Assembly: GCF_963677725.1 (NCBI RefSeq) | Contig: NZ_OY782507.1 | Location: 3,780,501 to 3,844,500 of the forward strand | Origin: an uncultured Cohaesibacter sp. | GTDB lineage: Bacteria; Pseudomonadota; Alphaproteobacteria; Rhizobiales; Cohaesibacteraceae | DNA length: 64,000 nucleotides | Direction: 5' to 3' | In this document: piece by piece, positions 28,175 to 37,087 of the stretch | Numbering within the stretch: the first letter of the stretch is position 1 | Layout: each line of letters begins with the position of its first letter | The notes under the pieces: model-generated | Database searches by the model: none | What the model saw: the letters and a program-made list of their open reading frames with translations, nothing else | What the model was told of the DNA's origin: nothing | Made by a program: the position numbers and the translations under genes

Positions 28175-29550
28175 TTTGTCACCTTCTTGAGATGATAAGA
28201 TTTTGGACGGGTCAGATTGTGGAAGCCGATGATCGACAGACCACCACCGCGGCCGGTCTGTTTGCAGCCTGTCCAGCACAGGCCCGGATCAAGATAGTCG
28301 GCGCGGTTCATGAAGACAGTGCCGGTTTCGATCTGGTCACCCACCGCGATGGCGCGGTCGACATCCTTGGTCCAGAGGCTGGCGGTGAGGCCGAAATCGC
28401 TGTCATTCATCAGGGCAATGGCTTCTGCATCATCCTTGACCTTCATGATACCGACGACCGGGCCAAAGCTCTCCTCGCGCATCACCCGCATGTCATGGGT
28501 GACATTGGTCAGGATCTGCGGAGTGAGATAGGCACCGCCGTCATCCTCAGCGAAGGTGTCTATATGGGCCACAGCACCGGCCTCAATGGCTTCAGCAGTC
28601 TGGGCACGGACCTCGTCGGCAAAGCGCACATTGGCCATCGGACCCATAGTGGTGTCTGGGTCGAGCGGGTCGCCGAGCTTGTAGCCCTTGACGATGGCAA
28701 TGGCTTTTTCGAGGAAAGCATCATACAGGCTCTCATGGACATAGATGCGTTCTATGCCGCAGCAGCATTGGCCGGAATTGAACATCGCACCATCGATCAA
28801 GGTGTCGACGGCGGCGTCAAGATCCGCATCTTCCATCACATAGCCGGGATCCTTGCCGCCCAGCTCGGTGCCGACACCGGTAAAAGTGCCTGCGGCTGCC
28901 TTCTCCATTGCAACGCCACCACCAACAGAGCCGGTGAAATTGATGAAATCAAAGGCATTGTCGGCAATCAGGGCCGAGGTGGTGCCATGGTCAAGGAAGA
29001 CATTCTGGAACACGTCCTGCGGCACACCTGCGGCATGGAAGGCTTCGGCCATCCGCTCGCCGACCAAGAGGGTCTGGGTGGCATGTTTGAGCATGACCGT
29101 GTTGCCAGCGATCAGGGCCGGGGCGACGGTGTTGATCGCTGTCATGTAAGGATAGTTCCATGGCGCGACCACGAAGACGACCCCGTGCGGGATGCGCTTG
29201 ATGAAGCGTTTGAACGTGGCATCTTCGCCAACTTCGATATCCGCCAAGGCCTCTTGGGCGATGGCTGCCATATGAGAGGCGCGTTCATTGAAGCCACCAA
29301 ACTCGCCGCCATAGCGGACCGGGCGGCCCATCATTCTGGCAAGCTCCGGCACGATCGCGTCATTCATCTCGCCCACTTTGGCGACACCGGCCATCACTAG
29401 CGCGATGCGTTCGCTCAATGGGCGTGCGGCCCATTCTTTCTGGGCTGTGCGGGCCTTGTCTGCGGCCTCTTTTGCTGCCTCTAACGATAGGACAGGTCTT
29501 TCAGCAAAGACCGATCCATCGATTGGCGAGATACAGGTCAGCATCTTCAT
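28171..29550 (-). CDS. Aldehyde dehydrogenase (NAD(P)-dependent)
   Basis: A 459-residue ALDH superfamily enzyme. VVAPWNYPYMTAIN is the cofactor-binding start, the general-base Glu is in GVGTELGGKDPGYV, and the catalytic Cys is in FNSGQCCCGIERIYV. EESFGPVVGIMKV is present near the C-terminus. It converts the aldehyde made by the overlapping Fe-ADH to an acid. In the classic puu route the equivalent enzyme is PuuC acting on gamma-glutamyl-aminobutyraldehyde. The gene lies 27 bases after the glutamine synthetase-like gene. Confidence 0.9.
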   Translation of the reverse strand: MKMLTCISPIDGSVFAERPVLSLEAAKEAADKARTAQKEWAARPLSERIALVMAGVAKVGEMNDAIVPELARMMGRPVRYGGEFGGFNERASHMAAIAQEALADIEVGEDATFKRFIKRIPHGVVFVVAPWNYPYMTAINTVAPALIAGNTVMLKHATQTLLVGERMAEAFHAAGVPQDVFQNVFLDHGTTSALIADNAFDFINFTGSVGGGVAMEKAAAGTFTGVGTELGGKDPGYVMEDADLDAAVDTLIDGAMFNSGQCCCGIERIYVHESLYDAFLEKAIAIVKGYKLGDPLDPDTTMGPMANVRFADEVRAQTAEAIEAGAVAHIDTFAEDDGGAYLTPQILTNVTHDMRVMREESFGPVVGIMKVKDDAEAIALMNDSDFGLTASLWTKDVDRAIAVGDQIETGTVFMNRADYLDPGLCWTGCKQTGRGGGLSIIGFHNLTRPKSYHLKKVTK

Positions 29551-29577
29551 TCTTTACGTCCTTGACTGGAGCGCCGG

Positions 29578-30927
29578 TCAGGCTTTTTCAAAACCGCGCG
29601 CGATTTCATAGTCGGTTACAACCCGGTTGAATTCTTCGATTTCCCATTCTGCCGCACGGGCATAATGGTCGATCACCTCGTCGCCCATCGCTTCGCGCAG
29701 CATGGCCGATTGCATCAGGCTATCGCGGGCATCCCGCAGGGTGCGCGGGATGTGATGGGTTTCATCATCGGAATAGGCGTCGCCGGTGAAGGCGGCGGGC
29801 AGTTCCAGCTTTTCCTCAATCCCCTTAAGGCCTGCGGCCAACATGGCAGCAAGGCCGAGATAGGGGTTCATGTCGGCGCCCGGTGTGCGACATTCAACCC
29901 GCACGCCCTTGGTGCCATCGCCACACAGACGGAAGGCAGCGGTGCGATTGTCGACGGACCAGACAATTTGGGTCGGCGCAAAGGTGCCTTTGGCAAAGCG
30001 TTTGTAGCTGTTGATATAGGGCGCCAGAAAATAGGTATAGTCGGACGCATATTTGATAAGCCCCGCCATATAATGATCCATCAATTCGGACTTGGCGAGC
30101 GGTTTTGAGGGGTCATAGAAGGCATTTGCACCCTCTTTCCAGATCGACTGGTGGACGTGGGAGGCGCTGCCGACACGGTCCTGATGCCATTTGGGCAGGA
30201 AGCTGGCGGCCACCCCGTGCTGGTGGGCAATTTCCTTGATGCCATGTTTGGCGATGGTGTGGTGATCGGCGGTCGCCAGAGCGTCTGCATATTTGATATT
30301 CAGCTCTTCCTGACCGGCTTCGGCTTCGCCTTTCGAGCCTTCGATCGGAATGCCCATTTCGCGCAAATGATTGCGGATCGGGCGCATCACGAACTCTTCC
30401 TTGGAGGTCTGGAAGATGTGATAATCCTCGTTATAGCTCGAGATCGTCTCCAGCTTGAAGCCATTGCGGGCAATCTCGTCATGGGTGCCGTTGAAGAGGA
30501 AAAATTCAAGCTCAGTCGCCATCACGGCATCAAAGCCTAAGGCTTTGGCGCGGGCGATCTGTTTTTGCAGCATTGCGCGCGGGGCATGGGCCACCGGTTC
30601 GTGACTGTGATGGTCGATCACGTCACACATCACCATGGCGGTGCCTTCCAGCCACGGCATCGGGCGGATGGTGCCAAGGTCCGGTTTCATCACATAGTCA
30701 CCATAACCGCTTTGCCAGCTCGTCGAGCGATAGCCATCCGGGGTCGCCATGGCCAGATCCGTGGCGAGCAGATAGTTGCAGCAATGGGTTTCGTCCTGGG
30801 CAATATCGAGAAAGGCCTCTGCATGGAAGCGCTTGCCCATAAGGCGGCCCTGCATGTCGACTAGGCAAACCAGAACGGTATCGATGCTTTTGCCAGCAAT
30901 GGCTTGTTTCAGTTCTTCAAAGGTCAT
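29578..30927 (-). CDS. Glutamine synthetase-like gamma-glutamyl-amine ligase
   Basis: A 449-residue class of glutamine synthetase fold. The metal and nucleotide elements show as ATELEFFLF, EAEAGQEELNIKYADAL, GSASHVHQSIW and NRTAAFRLCG. It groups by eye with PuuA/GlnT/IpuC-like ligases rather than GlnA: the N-terminus (VLVCLVDMQGRLMGKRF) is typical of these, and the gene neighbours are catabolic. Such enzymes join glutamate to amines with ATP. ATG 30927 is preferred over the upstream in-frame start at 30978. The amine substrate is unknown. Confidence 0.82.
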   Translation of the reverse strand: MTFEELKQAIAGKSIDTVLVCLVDMQGRLMGKRFHAEAFLDIAQDETHCCNYLLATDLAMATPDGYRSTSWQSGYGDYVMKPDLGTIRPMPWLEGTAMVMCDVIDHHSHEPVAHAPRAMLQKQIARAKALGFDAVMATELEFFLFNGTHDEIARNGFKLETISSYNEDYHIFQTSKEEFVMRPIRNHLREMGIPIEGSKGEAEAGQEELNIKYADALATADHHTIAKHGIKEIAHQHGVAASFLPKWHQDRVGSASHVHQSIWKEGANAFYDPSKPLAKSELMDHYMAGLIKYASDYTYFLAPYINSYKRFAKGTFAPTQIVWSVDNRTAAFRLCGDGTKGVRVECRTPGADMNPYLGLAAMLAAGLKGIEEKLELPAAFTGDAYSDDETHHIPRTLRDARDSLMQSAMLREAMGDEVIDHYARAAEWEIEEFNRVVTDYEIARGFEKA

Positions 30928-30981
30928 GGCGTGCTTTCCAAAAGGGAACCGAAGGCGGCGAACCGCCTCCGGTGACACTCA

Positions 30982-32019
30982 TCAGGTGTAACGATATGGA
31001 CGGCCGGCTTTCTGCATGTCGGCGTTGTATTTCTTGATTATTTCAACAACCTTGGCCTTGGTTTCGGACTCGGCTGCAATTTCGTCCCAGAATTTGACCG
31101 CAGCTTCTTCAACCTGCGCCCATTCTGCATCCGGAATCGAGGTGAGCTTCATTTTGGTGCCATTGACACGCAAGGATGCTTCGCCACCCCAATACCACCA
31201 CTGGCGATAATAGTGGGACTGATCACAGCAGACGCGGAACAGGGTCTGGAGATCTTCAGGCAATTCGTTCCAGCGGCCCATATTGGCGAAGAAGGATCCA
31301 GCCCAGGCACCGGAGATGTTGTTGGTCAGGAAGTAGTTGGTCACGTCTGCCCAACCAACGGTGTAGTCTTCGGTGATGCCGGACCATGCGATGCCGTCCA
31401 GCTCGCCGGTCTGCACTGCTACTTCGATGTCTTCCCACGGCAGGGTCACAGGGACCACGCCAAACTGGCTGAGGAAGCGGCCTGCGGTCGGGAAGGTGAA
31501 GACGCGCTTGCCCTTGAGGTCCGCGAGCGAGTTGATCGGATCTTTGGTGGCGAAGTGGCAAGGATCCCAAGACCCCGCAGAGATGTGCTTGACGCCGACT
31601 TTGGAATATTCCTCATCCCAGATCTCGTTGAGGCCATACTGGTTGAACAATACAGGCACATCGAGGGAGTAGCGTGAGGCAAATGGGAAATAGCCGCCAA
31701 ACACGGTCACGTCGGTTGGCGACGCCATGGAATCATCGTCGGACTGAACTGCATCGATGGTGCCGCGCTGCAAGGCGCGGAACAGCTCGCCAGTCGGCAC
31801 CAACTGATCGGAATAGAACAGCTCGATCTGCATGCGGTCACCAGCGATCTGGTTGAACATCTTGATGGCTGGATCAATCACGTGGGCGGCCAATGCCGGG
31901 CCAGCATAGGTCTGCATGCGCCATTTGATGGTGCTGCTGGCGATAGCCGGTGCCGCCAGAGGCGTGGCAGCTGCACCGATTGCAGCTGTCTTCAGGAAAT
32001 TACGTCTCGTGGTAGTCAT
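30982..32019 (-). CDS. dctP: TRAP transporter substrate-binding protein (DctP family)
   Basis: A 345-residue periplasmic binding protein with a twin-arginine signal (TTTRRNFLKTAAIGAAATPL, cut after APAIA). Typical DctP landmarks are GELFRALQRGTIDAVQ and SLADLKGKRVFTFPTAG. The acidic-ligand arginine of classic C4-dicarboxylate DctPs is not obvious, and the domain looks closer to the TakP-like branch. It supplies a solute, probably the amine or amino alcohol used by the downstream enzymes (inference). It lies 119 bases after dctM. Confidence 0.88.
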   Translation of the reverse strand: MTTTRRNFLKTAAIGAAATPLAAPAIASSTIKWRMQTYAGPALAAHVIDPAIKMFNQIAGDRMQIELFYSDQLVPTGELFRALQRGTIDAVQSDDDSMASPTDVTVFGGYFPFASRYSLDVPVLFNQYGLNEIWDEEYSKVGVKHISAGSWDPCHFATKDPINSLADLKGKRVFTFPTAGRFLSQFGVVPVTLPWEDIEVAVQTGELDGIAWSGITEDYTVGWADVTNYFLTNNISGAWAGSFFANMGRWNELPEDLQTLFRVCCDQSHYYRQWWYWGGEASLRVNGTKMKLTSIPDAEWAQVEEAAVKFWDEIAAESETKAKVVEIIKKYNADMQKAGRPYRYT

Positions 32020-32138
32020 CGTTCGTCTCCGTTAAGGTGATTGCGGTTTCTTTTTCAGAAACTCTTAGGGTTTATTCGAGTTGATTGCCTTTATTGGTCT
32101 TTTCTTCTTGTCTTAATTCTTGGATTGCAAAACCATCC

Positions 32139-33458
32139 TTACTTGCCATAGACCATTTCTGGCAGCCACAGCGCAATCTGCGGGAAGACCATGATGATGA
32201 TCAGGGCAAGGACCATGACGACCACGAAGGGCAGGATGGATTTGTAAATGTCGCGTAGACTGATTTCCGGTGGCGCCATGGCGCGCATCAGGAACAGATT
32301 ATAGCCGAACGGGGGCGTCATATAAGCGATCTGGGTGGTGATGGTATAAAGCACGCCATACCAGATGAGATCAAAGCCCAATTCTCCAACCAACGGCACA
32401 TAAAGCGGGGCAACAATCACCAGCATTGCTGTGTCGTCAAGGAAGGTGCCCATCAGGATGAAGCTCAGCTGCATCAGGATCAGGATCATCCAGGGGGACA
32501 GGCCCATTTGCTCGGTGAAGAGATTGTCGATGGCCTTCACGGCCCCCAATCCATCAAAGACCGCGCCGAAGCCCAGAGCGGCCAGGATGATCCACATAAA
32601 CATGCAGGAAATACCCAAGGTCTGACGGGTGCAGGTCTGGAACACCTTCCAGCTCATGCGGCGTTTGAGGATCGAGGCTGCCAGAGCGGTCAGGGCACCA
32701 ATGGCGGAGCTTTCCACCAGTGATGTCCAGCCATTGACAAAGGGCACCATCATGGCGGCGAAAATGGCCAGAGGCAGAATGCCTGCACCCAGCAGGCGCA
32801 TTTTCTCTGCGCGTGGCACGTCGGTGGCATCCTTGAGCGCTGGTCCAAGCTCTGGTTGGAGGCGGCAGCGGATCCAGATATAGAGCACGAACATCGCTGC
32901 CATCATCAGGCCGGGCAGGATGCCTGCAAGCCACAATTGGCCAACCGGCTGGCGGGCGATCATCGCGTAGAGCACCAGAACCACCGATGGCGGCACCAGG
33001 ATGCCAAGCGACGAGCCTGCCTGAATAACGCCGGTGACCATGATCTTGTCATAGCCACGACGGAGCAATTCCGGCAGGGCAATGGTCGCGCCGATAGCCA
33101 TGCCCGCAACGGACAGACCATTCATGGCGGAAATCAGCACCATCAGGCCAATGGTGCCCATGGCGAGGCCGCCATTCACATTGCCGAACCAGACATGGAA
33201 CATGCGATAAAGGTCGTCCGCCAGACGGCTTTCTGACAAAACGTAGCCCATGAAAATGAACATCGGCAGGGTCAGCAACGGATACCATTTCATCAGCTTC
33301 ATGGCGGCGGAAAAGGGAATGTCCTGACCACCAGTGCCCCACAGGGCAATGGCCGAAATGGCTGCGATGGCCCCGATGGCGCCAAAGACGCGCTGACCGG
33401 AAAAGAGCATCAGCATCATCGAAGCGAACATGAAAAGGGCGATATGCTCCTGGTTCAT
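32139..33458 (-). CDS. dctM: TRAP transporter large permease (DctM family)
   Basis: A 439-residue integral membrane protein with about 12-13 helices. PMFIFMGYVLSES, AGSSLGILVPPSVVLVLYAM and YMTPPFGYNLFLMRA are family hallmarks. It is the sodium-coupled transport subunit. The ATG overlaps the dctQ stop by four bases (33455-33458). Together with DctQ and DctP it makes a complete TRAP carrier. Confidence 0.92.
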   Translation of the reverse strand: MNQEHIALFMFASMMLMLFSGQRVFGAIGAIAAISAIALWGTGGQDIPFSAAMKLMKWYPLLTLPMFIFMGYVLSESRLADDLYRMFHVWFGNVNGGLAMGTIGLMVLISAMNGLSVAGMAIGATIALPELLRRGYDKIMVTGVIQAGSSLGILVPPSVVLVLYAMIARQPVGQLWLAGILPGLMMAAMFVLYIWIRCRLQPELGPALKDATDVPRAEKMRLLGAGILPLAIFAAMMVPFVNGWTSLVESSAIGALTALAASILKRRMSWKVFQTCTRQTLGISCMFMWIILAALGFGAVFDGLGAVKAIDNLFTEQMGLSPWMILILMQLSFILMGTFLDDTAMLVIVAPLYVPLVGELGFDLIWYGVLYTITTQIAYMTPPFGYNLFLMRAMAPPEISLRDIYKSILPFVVVMVLALIIIMVFPQIALWLPEMVYGK

Positions 33459-34036
33459 TCTTTTGTCTCCGGGATGATGTGCCCGTTCAGACGCAGAATG
33501 TCTTTGCAGAGCTCAGAAATGGATTGCAGGAGCATCATCAGGATACCGATGATCATGATGACCTTAATGGGCCAGGCATAAGGCCGCCAAGCGGTGGAAG
33601 AGCGTTCGAGACGGCCGATTTGTTCGCTGCCATCGACTAACCCCATGAAAAAGCTAATCGGGTCCATGCCCCAATAGCCCAGTGAATAGGCCGTGGAGCC
33701 GAGCGCGCCGTAGAGCAGGACGCCGAGATAGAAGATCAGAAACATTACCGTGAAGCAGTCCACGGCGGCCTTGCGGCGGATTGTCCAGTCGCCATAGAAA
33801 AGGTCCATGCGGACGTTGGAGCCCATCAGCAACGAATAGGGCCCGCCCAACATGTAATAGGCGACCATGGCGAACTGGGCCATTTCCAGCGTCCAGAGCG
33901 AGGGGCGAAAGAAGGTCTTCGAAATCGAGGACCAGAGCAGGATCGCCATCAGGACAAACACGCCATACATCACGAAACGGCCTACGCGCAGGTTGAAGCC
34001 GTCAATGATGTCGACGAAGCGGAGAAGGGGTGTCAT
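33455..34036 (-). CDS. dctQ: TRAP transporter small permease (DctQ family)
   Basis: A 193-residue membrane protein with four predicted helices (LRVGRFVMYGVFVLMAILLW at the first). The RPSLWTLEMAQFAMVAYYML stretch is the conserved DctQ region. It stabilises the DctM/DctP complex. Four-base overlaps join it to both the amidohydrolase gene upstream (34033-34036) and dctM downstream. Confidence 0.88.
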   Translation of the reverse strand: MTPLLRFVDIIDGFNLRVGRFVMYGVFVLMAILLWSSISKTFFRPSLWTLEMAQFAMVAYYMLGGPYSLLMGSNVRMDLFYGDWTIRRKAAVDCFTVMFLIFYLGVLLYGALGSTAYSLGYWGMDPISFFMGLVDGSEQIGRLERSSTAWRPYAWPIKVIMIIGILMMLLQSISELCKDILRLNGHIIPETKE

Positions 34037-34809
34037 GCGGACACCTGCCTTAATCGTTGCACAGCCTCATGGGAGCGGAGGATGGAACGGGAGAGGTGAT
34101 TTGCCATTGTGATTGCTTTGTCTCTTGTCTTGATCAGATCGTTACGGATCTCGATCATTGTCGAGTCCAGCCCATGGTCTTCGCCATGTTTTCTAAGGCT
34201 GTAGGTGACGCCGTCGGTGGCGTCGTAAGGCTCGTTGAGGGCGGTCTTGTATGTGCCCTTTGCGGCCTCGATGGATTGCATCTGTTCGCTGAAGGCGGCT
34301 GTCTTGTCGAACAGGAAGCCAATTTCCACTTCCCGATGGCCGCCATGATAGATCGGTGTGAAGCTGTGAATGGTCAGAATGGTCAGCGCATCGCCCACCC
34401 GTTCGCGCTGGGTGCGGACCAATTCAGCTGCGGTGTTGTGGAACGGATTGTGAATGAGGCCAAAGCGGTTTTTGCGTTCTGCATCGCTGAGGCCCTCATT
34501 GCCCGGCACCGCAAAGATCTCGCTTTTGGCAGGCATTGCATCGGGTGCTTCAAGGGGCCTGTTGCAATCATAGACCAGACGCGAGACGCCGCCAGCCACC
34601 AAAGGCGCATCGAGCAGGTCCGACAGGGCGGAGGCAACGTCCAGCGCTCCGATGTCCCAGGCCGCATGCGACGTTGCGGTTTCGGTATCGATGCCTAATC
34701 CGTTGAATTCATTTGGAATATGCAGGGATGCATGCTCGCAAAGCAGCACGAAGGGCGCGGATCCTGTCGTCCGTTGCACATGAACTGGCGACCAAATGGC
34801 TTCGGGCAT
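34033..34809 (-). CDS. N-formylglutamate amidohydrolase family enzyme
   Basis: A 258-residue zinc-type hydrolase of the HutG/PF05013 family: LLCEHASLHIPNEFNGLG carries the N-terminal metal ligands, RLVYDCNRPLEAPDAMP follows, and LTIHSFTPIYHG is the third signature. Family members cleave N-acyl glutamates. No hut genes are present; instead it leads an operon with a TRAP importer, a glutamate ligase and two dehydrogenases, so it may release glutamate from a gamma-glutamyl product, as PuuD does with another fold (inference). GGGAGA precedes the ATG. Confidence 0.83.
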   Translation of the reverse strand: MPEAIWSPVHVQRTTGSAPFVLLCEHASLHIPNEFNGLGIDTETATSHAAWDIGALDVASALSDLLDAPLVAGGVSRLVYDCNRPLEAPDAMPAKSEIFAVPGNEGLSDAERKNRFGLIHNPFHNTAAELVRTQRERVGDALTILTIHSFTPIYHGGHREVEIGFLFDKTAAFSEQMQSIEAAKGTYKTALNEPYDATDGVTYSLRKHGEDHGLDSTMIEIRNDLIKTRDKAITMANHLSRSILRSHEAVQRLRQVSA

Positions 34810-34831
34810 CTTGCTTTCTCCCTGTTAACTT

Positions 34832-34911
34832 ATGTAAAGAAAACTACATGGTGGGCACCAGTGTCAATTTTTTTCTGTATTTTTTTCTACATTTTTGAGT
34901 AGGATGTAGAA
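34832..34911. promoter_or_regulatory. Operator cluster between the amidohydrolase operon and the RpiR gene
   Basis: Two copies of TGTA-N8-TACA occur: 34833-34848 (core AAGAAAAC) and 34876-34891 (core TTTTTTTC). Their centres are 43 bp apart, about four helical turns. A further 8-bp perfect repeat, TTCTACAT (34885-34892) with ATGTAGAA (34904-34911), overlaps the second. The sites flank both divergent promoters and fit binding by the adjacent RpiR-type regulator. Confidence 0.65.
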
Positions 34912-34938
34912 ATGAAACAAAAACCCGAAAGGGGAAAC

Positions 34939-35793
34939 ATGCTAGTTCGTGATCTGATCGAGGCGCATAAGGCCGACCTGACCCCGGCGGAACGTCGGCT
35001 GGTGCCTTATATCAAGGATGACTCGCTGGCGATTGAATTGAAGTCGATCACCAAGCTCGCTGAGGCGGCGGATGTGTCGACACCGACCGTTATTCGGTTT
35101 GCGCGCAAGCTGGGGTTTGACGGCTTTCCCGATATGCAAAATGCCATTCGCACGGAGTTGGCCGAACGGATCAAGCAGCCGCTTGCCAAGTTCAAGACCA
35201 AGCTGGGGGCCGAGCATGAACGGCATGTGGTCAATCGCTTCACCATGCATGTGGTGGAGAATGTCAACCGGACCATGAACCAGCTTGATTATGAAGTGTT
35301 CGATCAGGTCGCCGAGATGTTGGCGGACACCGATAACAAGATCTATTTGCGCGGGGGCAAGATTTCCCAATCCAGCGCCTTTCATTTCTTCAATCACCTT
35401 CAGATCATCCGGCCCAATGTCAGCATGCTGGGGGCGTCGCCAAGCGTCTGGCCGCAGACTTTGCTTGATATGGATGACAAGTCGGTTCTGATCCTGTTTG
35501 ACATTCGCCGCTATGAGCAGGTGCTGGAACGTCTTGCCTCGCTGGCTTCCTTGCAAGGGGCGAAGATTGTGCTGTTTACCGATCAATGGGGCTCGCCGAT
35601 CGAGGGGATAGCCGACAAGTGTTTCCGTGCCATGGTGGAAGCACCGTCAAGTTGGGACAGCACGATTGCCATCAACCTCTTGGTTGAAGCGATGATTGCG
35701 CAGATCCAGCTCCTCAGCCCGGACGAGAGCAGCAAGCGCATCCGGGAAATGGAAAATATGATCGGTGTCACCGAAATTTTCCGCAAAGCGTGA
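34939..35793 (+). CDS. MurR/RpiR family transcriptional regulator
   Basis: A 284-residue regulator. The N-terminal HTH (about 1-75) contains ITKLAEAADVSTPTVIRFAR and the C-terminal half is a SIS domain (LRGGKISQSSAFHFFNHLQI). It probably controls the divergent amidohydrolase-TRAP-ligase operon. ATG 34939 has GGGGAAAC just before it; the alternative ATG 34912 abuts an operator-like repeat, which makes it less likely. SIS domains usually sense phosphosugars, so control of an amine pathway would be a departure; the ligand is unknown. Confidence 0.87.
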   Translation: MLVRDLIEAHKADLTPAERRLVPYIKDDSLAIELKSITKLAEAADVSTPTVIRFARKLGFDGFPDMQNAIRTELAERIKQPLAKFKTKLGAEHERHVVNRFTMHVVENVNRTMNQLDYEVFDQVAEMLADTDNKIYLRGGKISQSSAFHFFNHLQIIRPNVSMLGASPSVWPQTLLDMDDKSVLILFDIRRYEQVLERLASLASLQGAKIVLFTDQWGSPIEGIADKCFRAMVEAPSSWDSTIAINLLVEAMIAQIQLLSPDESSKRIREMENMIGVTEIFRKA

Positions 35794-35824
35794 CCGGTCT
35801 GTGGCTGGCTGCGCTCGATTGGGC

Positions 35825-35868
35825 AAAAAAGCACCCCGCCAGATGGGCACTGACGGGGTGAAGGTTTT
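35825..35868. terminator. Bidirectional terminator between rpiR-type and Gfo/Idh genes
   Basis: CACCCCG (35832-35838) pairs with CGGGGTG (35854-35860). An A6 run on the left and a TTTTT run on the right give T-tracts on both strands, suiting two convergent genes. Confidence 0.75.
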
Positions 35869-35922
35869 TCGTCGTTTCTTGGGAGCGTCTTTTTTTTGGG
35901 GGGGGGAGGGACTTCGGTTCGC

Positions 35923-37086
35923 CTAGCCGATGGTGACCCAGGCGGCATTGTCCTTTGATGATCGAACACAGGCATCAATGAACTGAACGCCCTTCAGCCC
36001 GTCCTGAACGGTTGGATAGGTCACGGCCGGATCCGGCGGTGACCCGTCCCGTTTGGCCAGAATGGCGGCTGCAGCTTCGCTGTAGATGTTGGCAAAGCCT
36101 TCAAGATAGCCTTCTGGATGTCCGGATGGAACGCGGCTCAGTCTGCCTGCCACATCACTGGCCCCGGCTCCGTTGCGCGTGATCAGGCGTTTGGGTTCAC
36201 CAAAGGGCGTGAACCAGAGATAGTTCGGGTCTTCCTGGCTCCATTCCAGTCCGCCCTTGACGCCATAGACACGGAGCTTCAAGGCATTTTCGTTGCCCGG
36301 AGCCACCTGACTGCACCAGAGCATGCCTCGGGCACCGCCCTTGAAGCGCATCATCACATGGCCATTGTCATCGACCTGACGGCCCGGCACGAAGGATTGC
36401 AGGTCTGCGGCGAGGCTTTCCAGCTCCAGTCCGGTGACAAAGCTTGCCAGATTGAAGGCATGGGTGCCGATGTCGCCGGTGGACCCACCCGCGCCAGAGC
36501 GAGCGGGATCGGTGCGCCATGCGGCCTGTTTGAAATCGGCAAATTCAGTCAGCCAGTCTTGCGGATATTCCACCTGCACCACGCGGATGGTGCCAATGTC
36601 GCCGTTGGCAATCATTTCGCGGGCCTGACGCACCATTGGGTAGCCGGTGTAATTGTGGGTCAGGATGAACAGAGCGTCGGACTGTTCGGCCTCTTTGACG
36701 AGCTTTTCTGCGTCTTCCAAAGTGGAGGTCAGGGGTTTGTCGCAAATGACATGGATGCCCCGGCGCAGAAACTCGATCGCTGCGGCGAAATGCATGTGGT
36801 TTGGGGTAACGATCGATACCGCCTCAATGCCATCCTCGCGGTTGGCCTCCATTTCCGCCATCAGGGTGAAATTGTCGTAGCTGCGCTCGGGATCCAGTCC
36901 CAAGGCTGCTGCCGAGGCGTGAGATTTTTCAGGCGTCGAGGAGAGTGCACCTGCGACCAGCTGATATTTGTCATCAATGCGCGAAGCGATGCGATGTACA
37001 CCGCCGATGAAGGCGTCGTTGCCGCCGCCCACCATGCCAAGGCGGATGCGGCCGCCAAGGCTCTCATTGCGTCCGGTGATGGCCAT
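35923..37086 (-). CDS. Gfo/Idh/MocA family oxidoreductase
   Basis: A 387-residue NAD(P)-dependent dehydrogenase. The Rossmann start is RLGMVGGGNDAFIGGVHR, VTPNHMHFAAA follows, and the catalytic Lys is in CDKPLTS (DKP in place of EKP, a common variant). GAGGSTGDIGTHAFNLA is the conserved C-terminal domain His region. It oxidises a sugar or polyol; substrate unknown. It is the last gene of a five-gene sugar operon and lies one base past the isomerase stop. Confidence 0.87.
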   Translation of the reverse strand: MAITGRNESLGGRIRLGMVGGGNDAFIGGVHRIASRIDDKYQLVAGALSSTPEKSHASAAALGLDPERSYDNFTLMAEMEANREDGIEAVSIVTPNHMHFAAAIEFLRRGIHVICDKPLTSTLEDAEKLVKEAEQSDALFILTHNYTGYPMVRQAREMIANGDIGTIRVVQVEYPQDWLTEFADFKQAAWRTDPARSGAGGSTGDIGTHAFNLASFVTGLELESLAADLQSFVPGRQVDDNGHVMMRFKGGARGMLWCSQVAPGNENALKLRVYGVKGGLEWSQEDPNYLWFTPFGEPKRLITRNGAGASDVAGRLSRVPSGHPEGYLEGFANIYSEAAAAILAKRDGSPPDPAVTYPTVQDGLKGVQFIDACVRSSKDNAAWVTIG

Positions 37087-37087
37087 C

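Noticed and set aside
28192-29400. 402-codon plus-strand frame
   Set aside because: Antisense to the aldehyde dehydrogenase, whose catalytic Cys and Glu motifs are intact.
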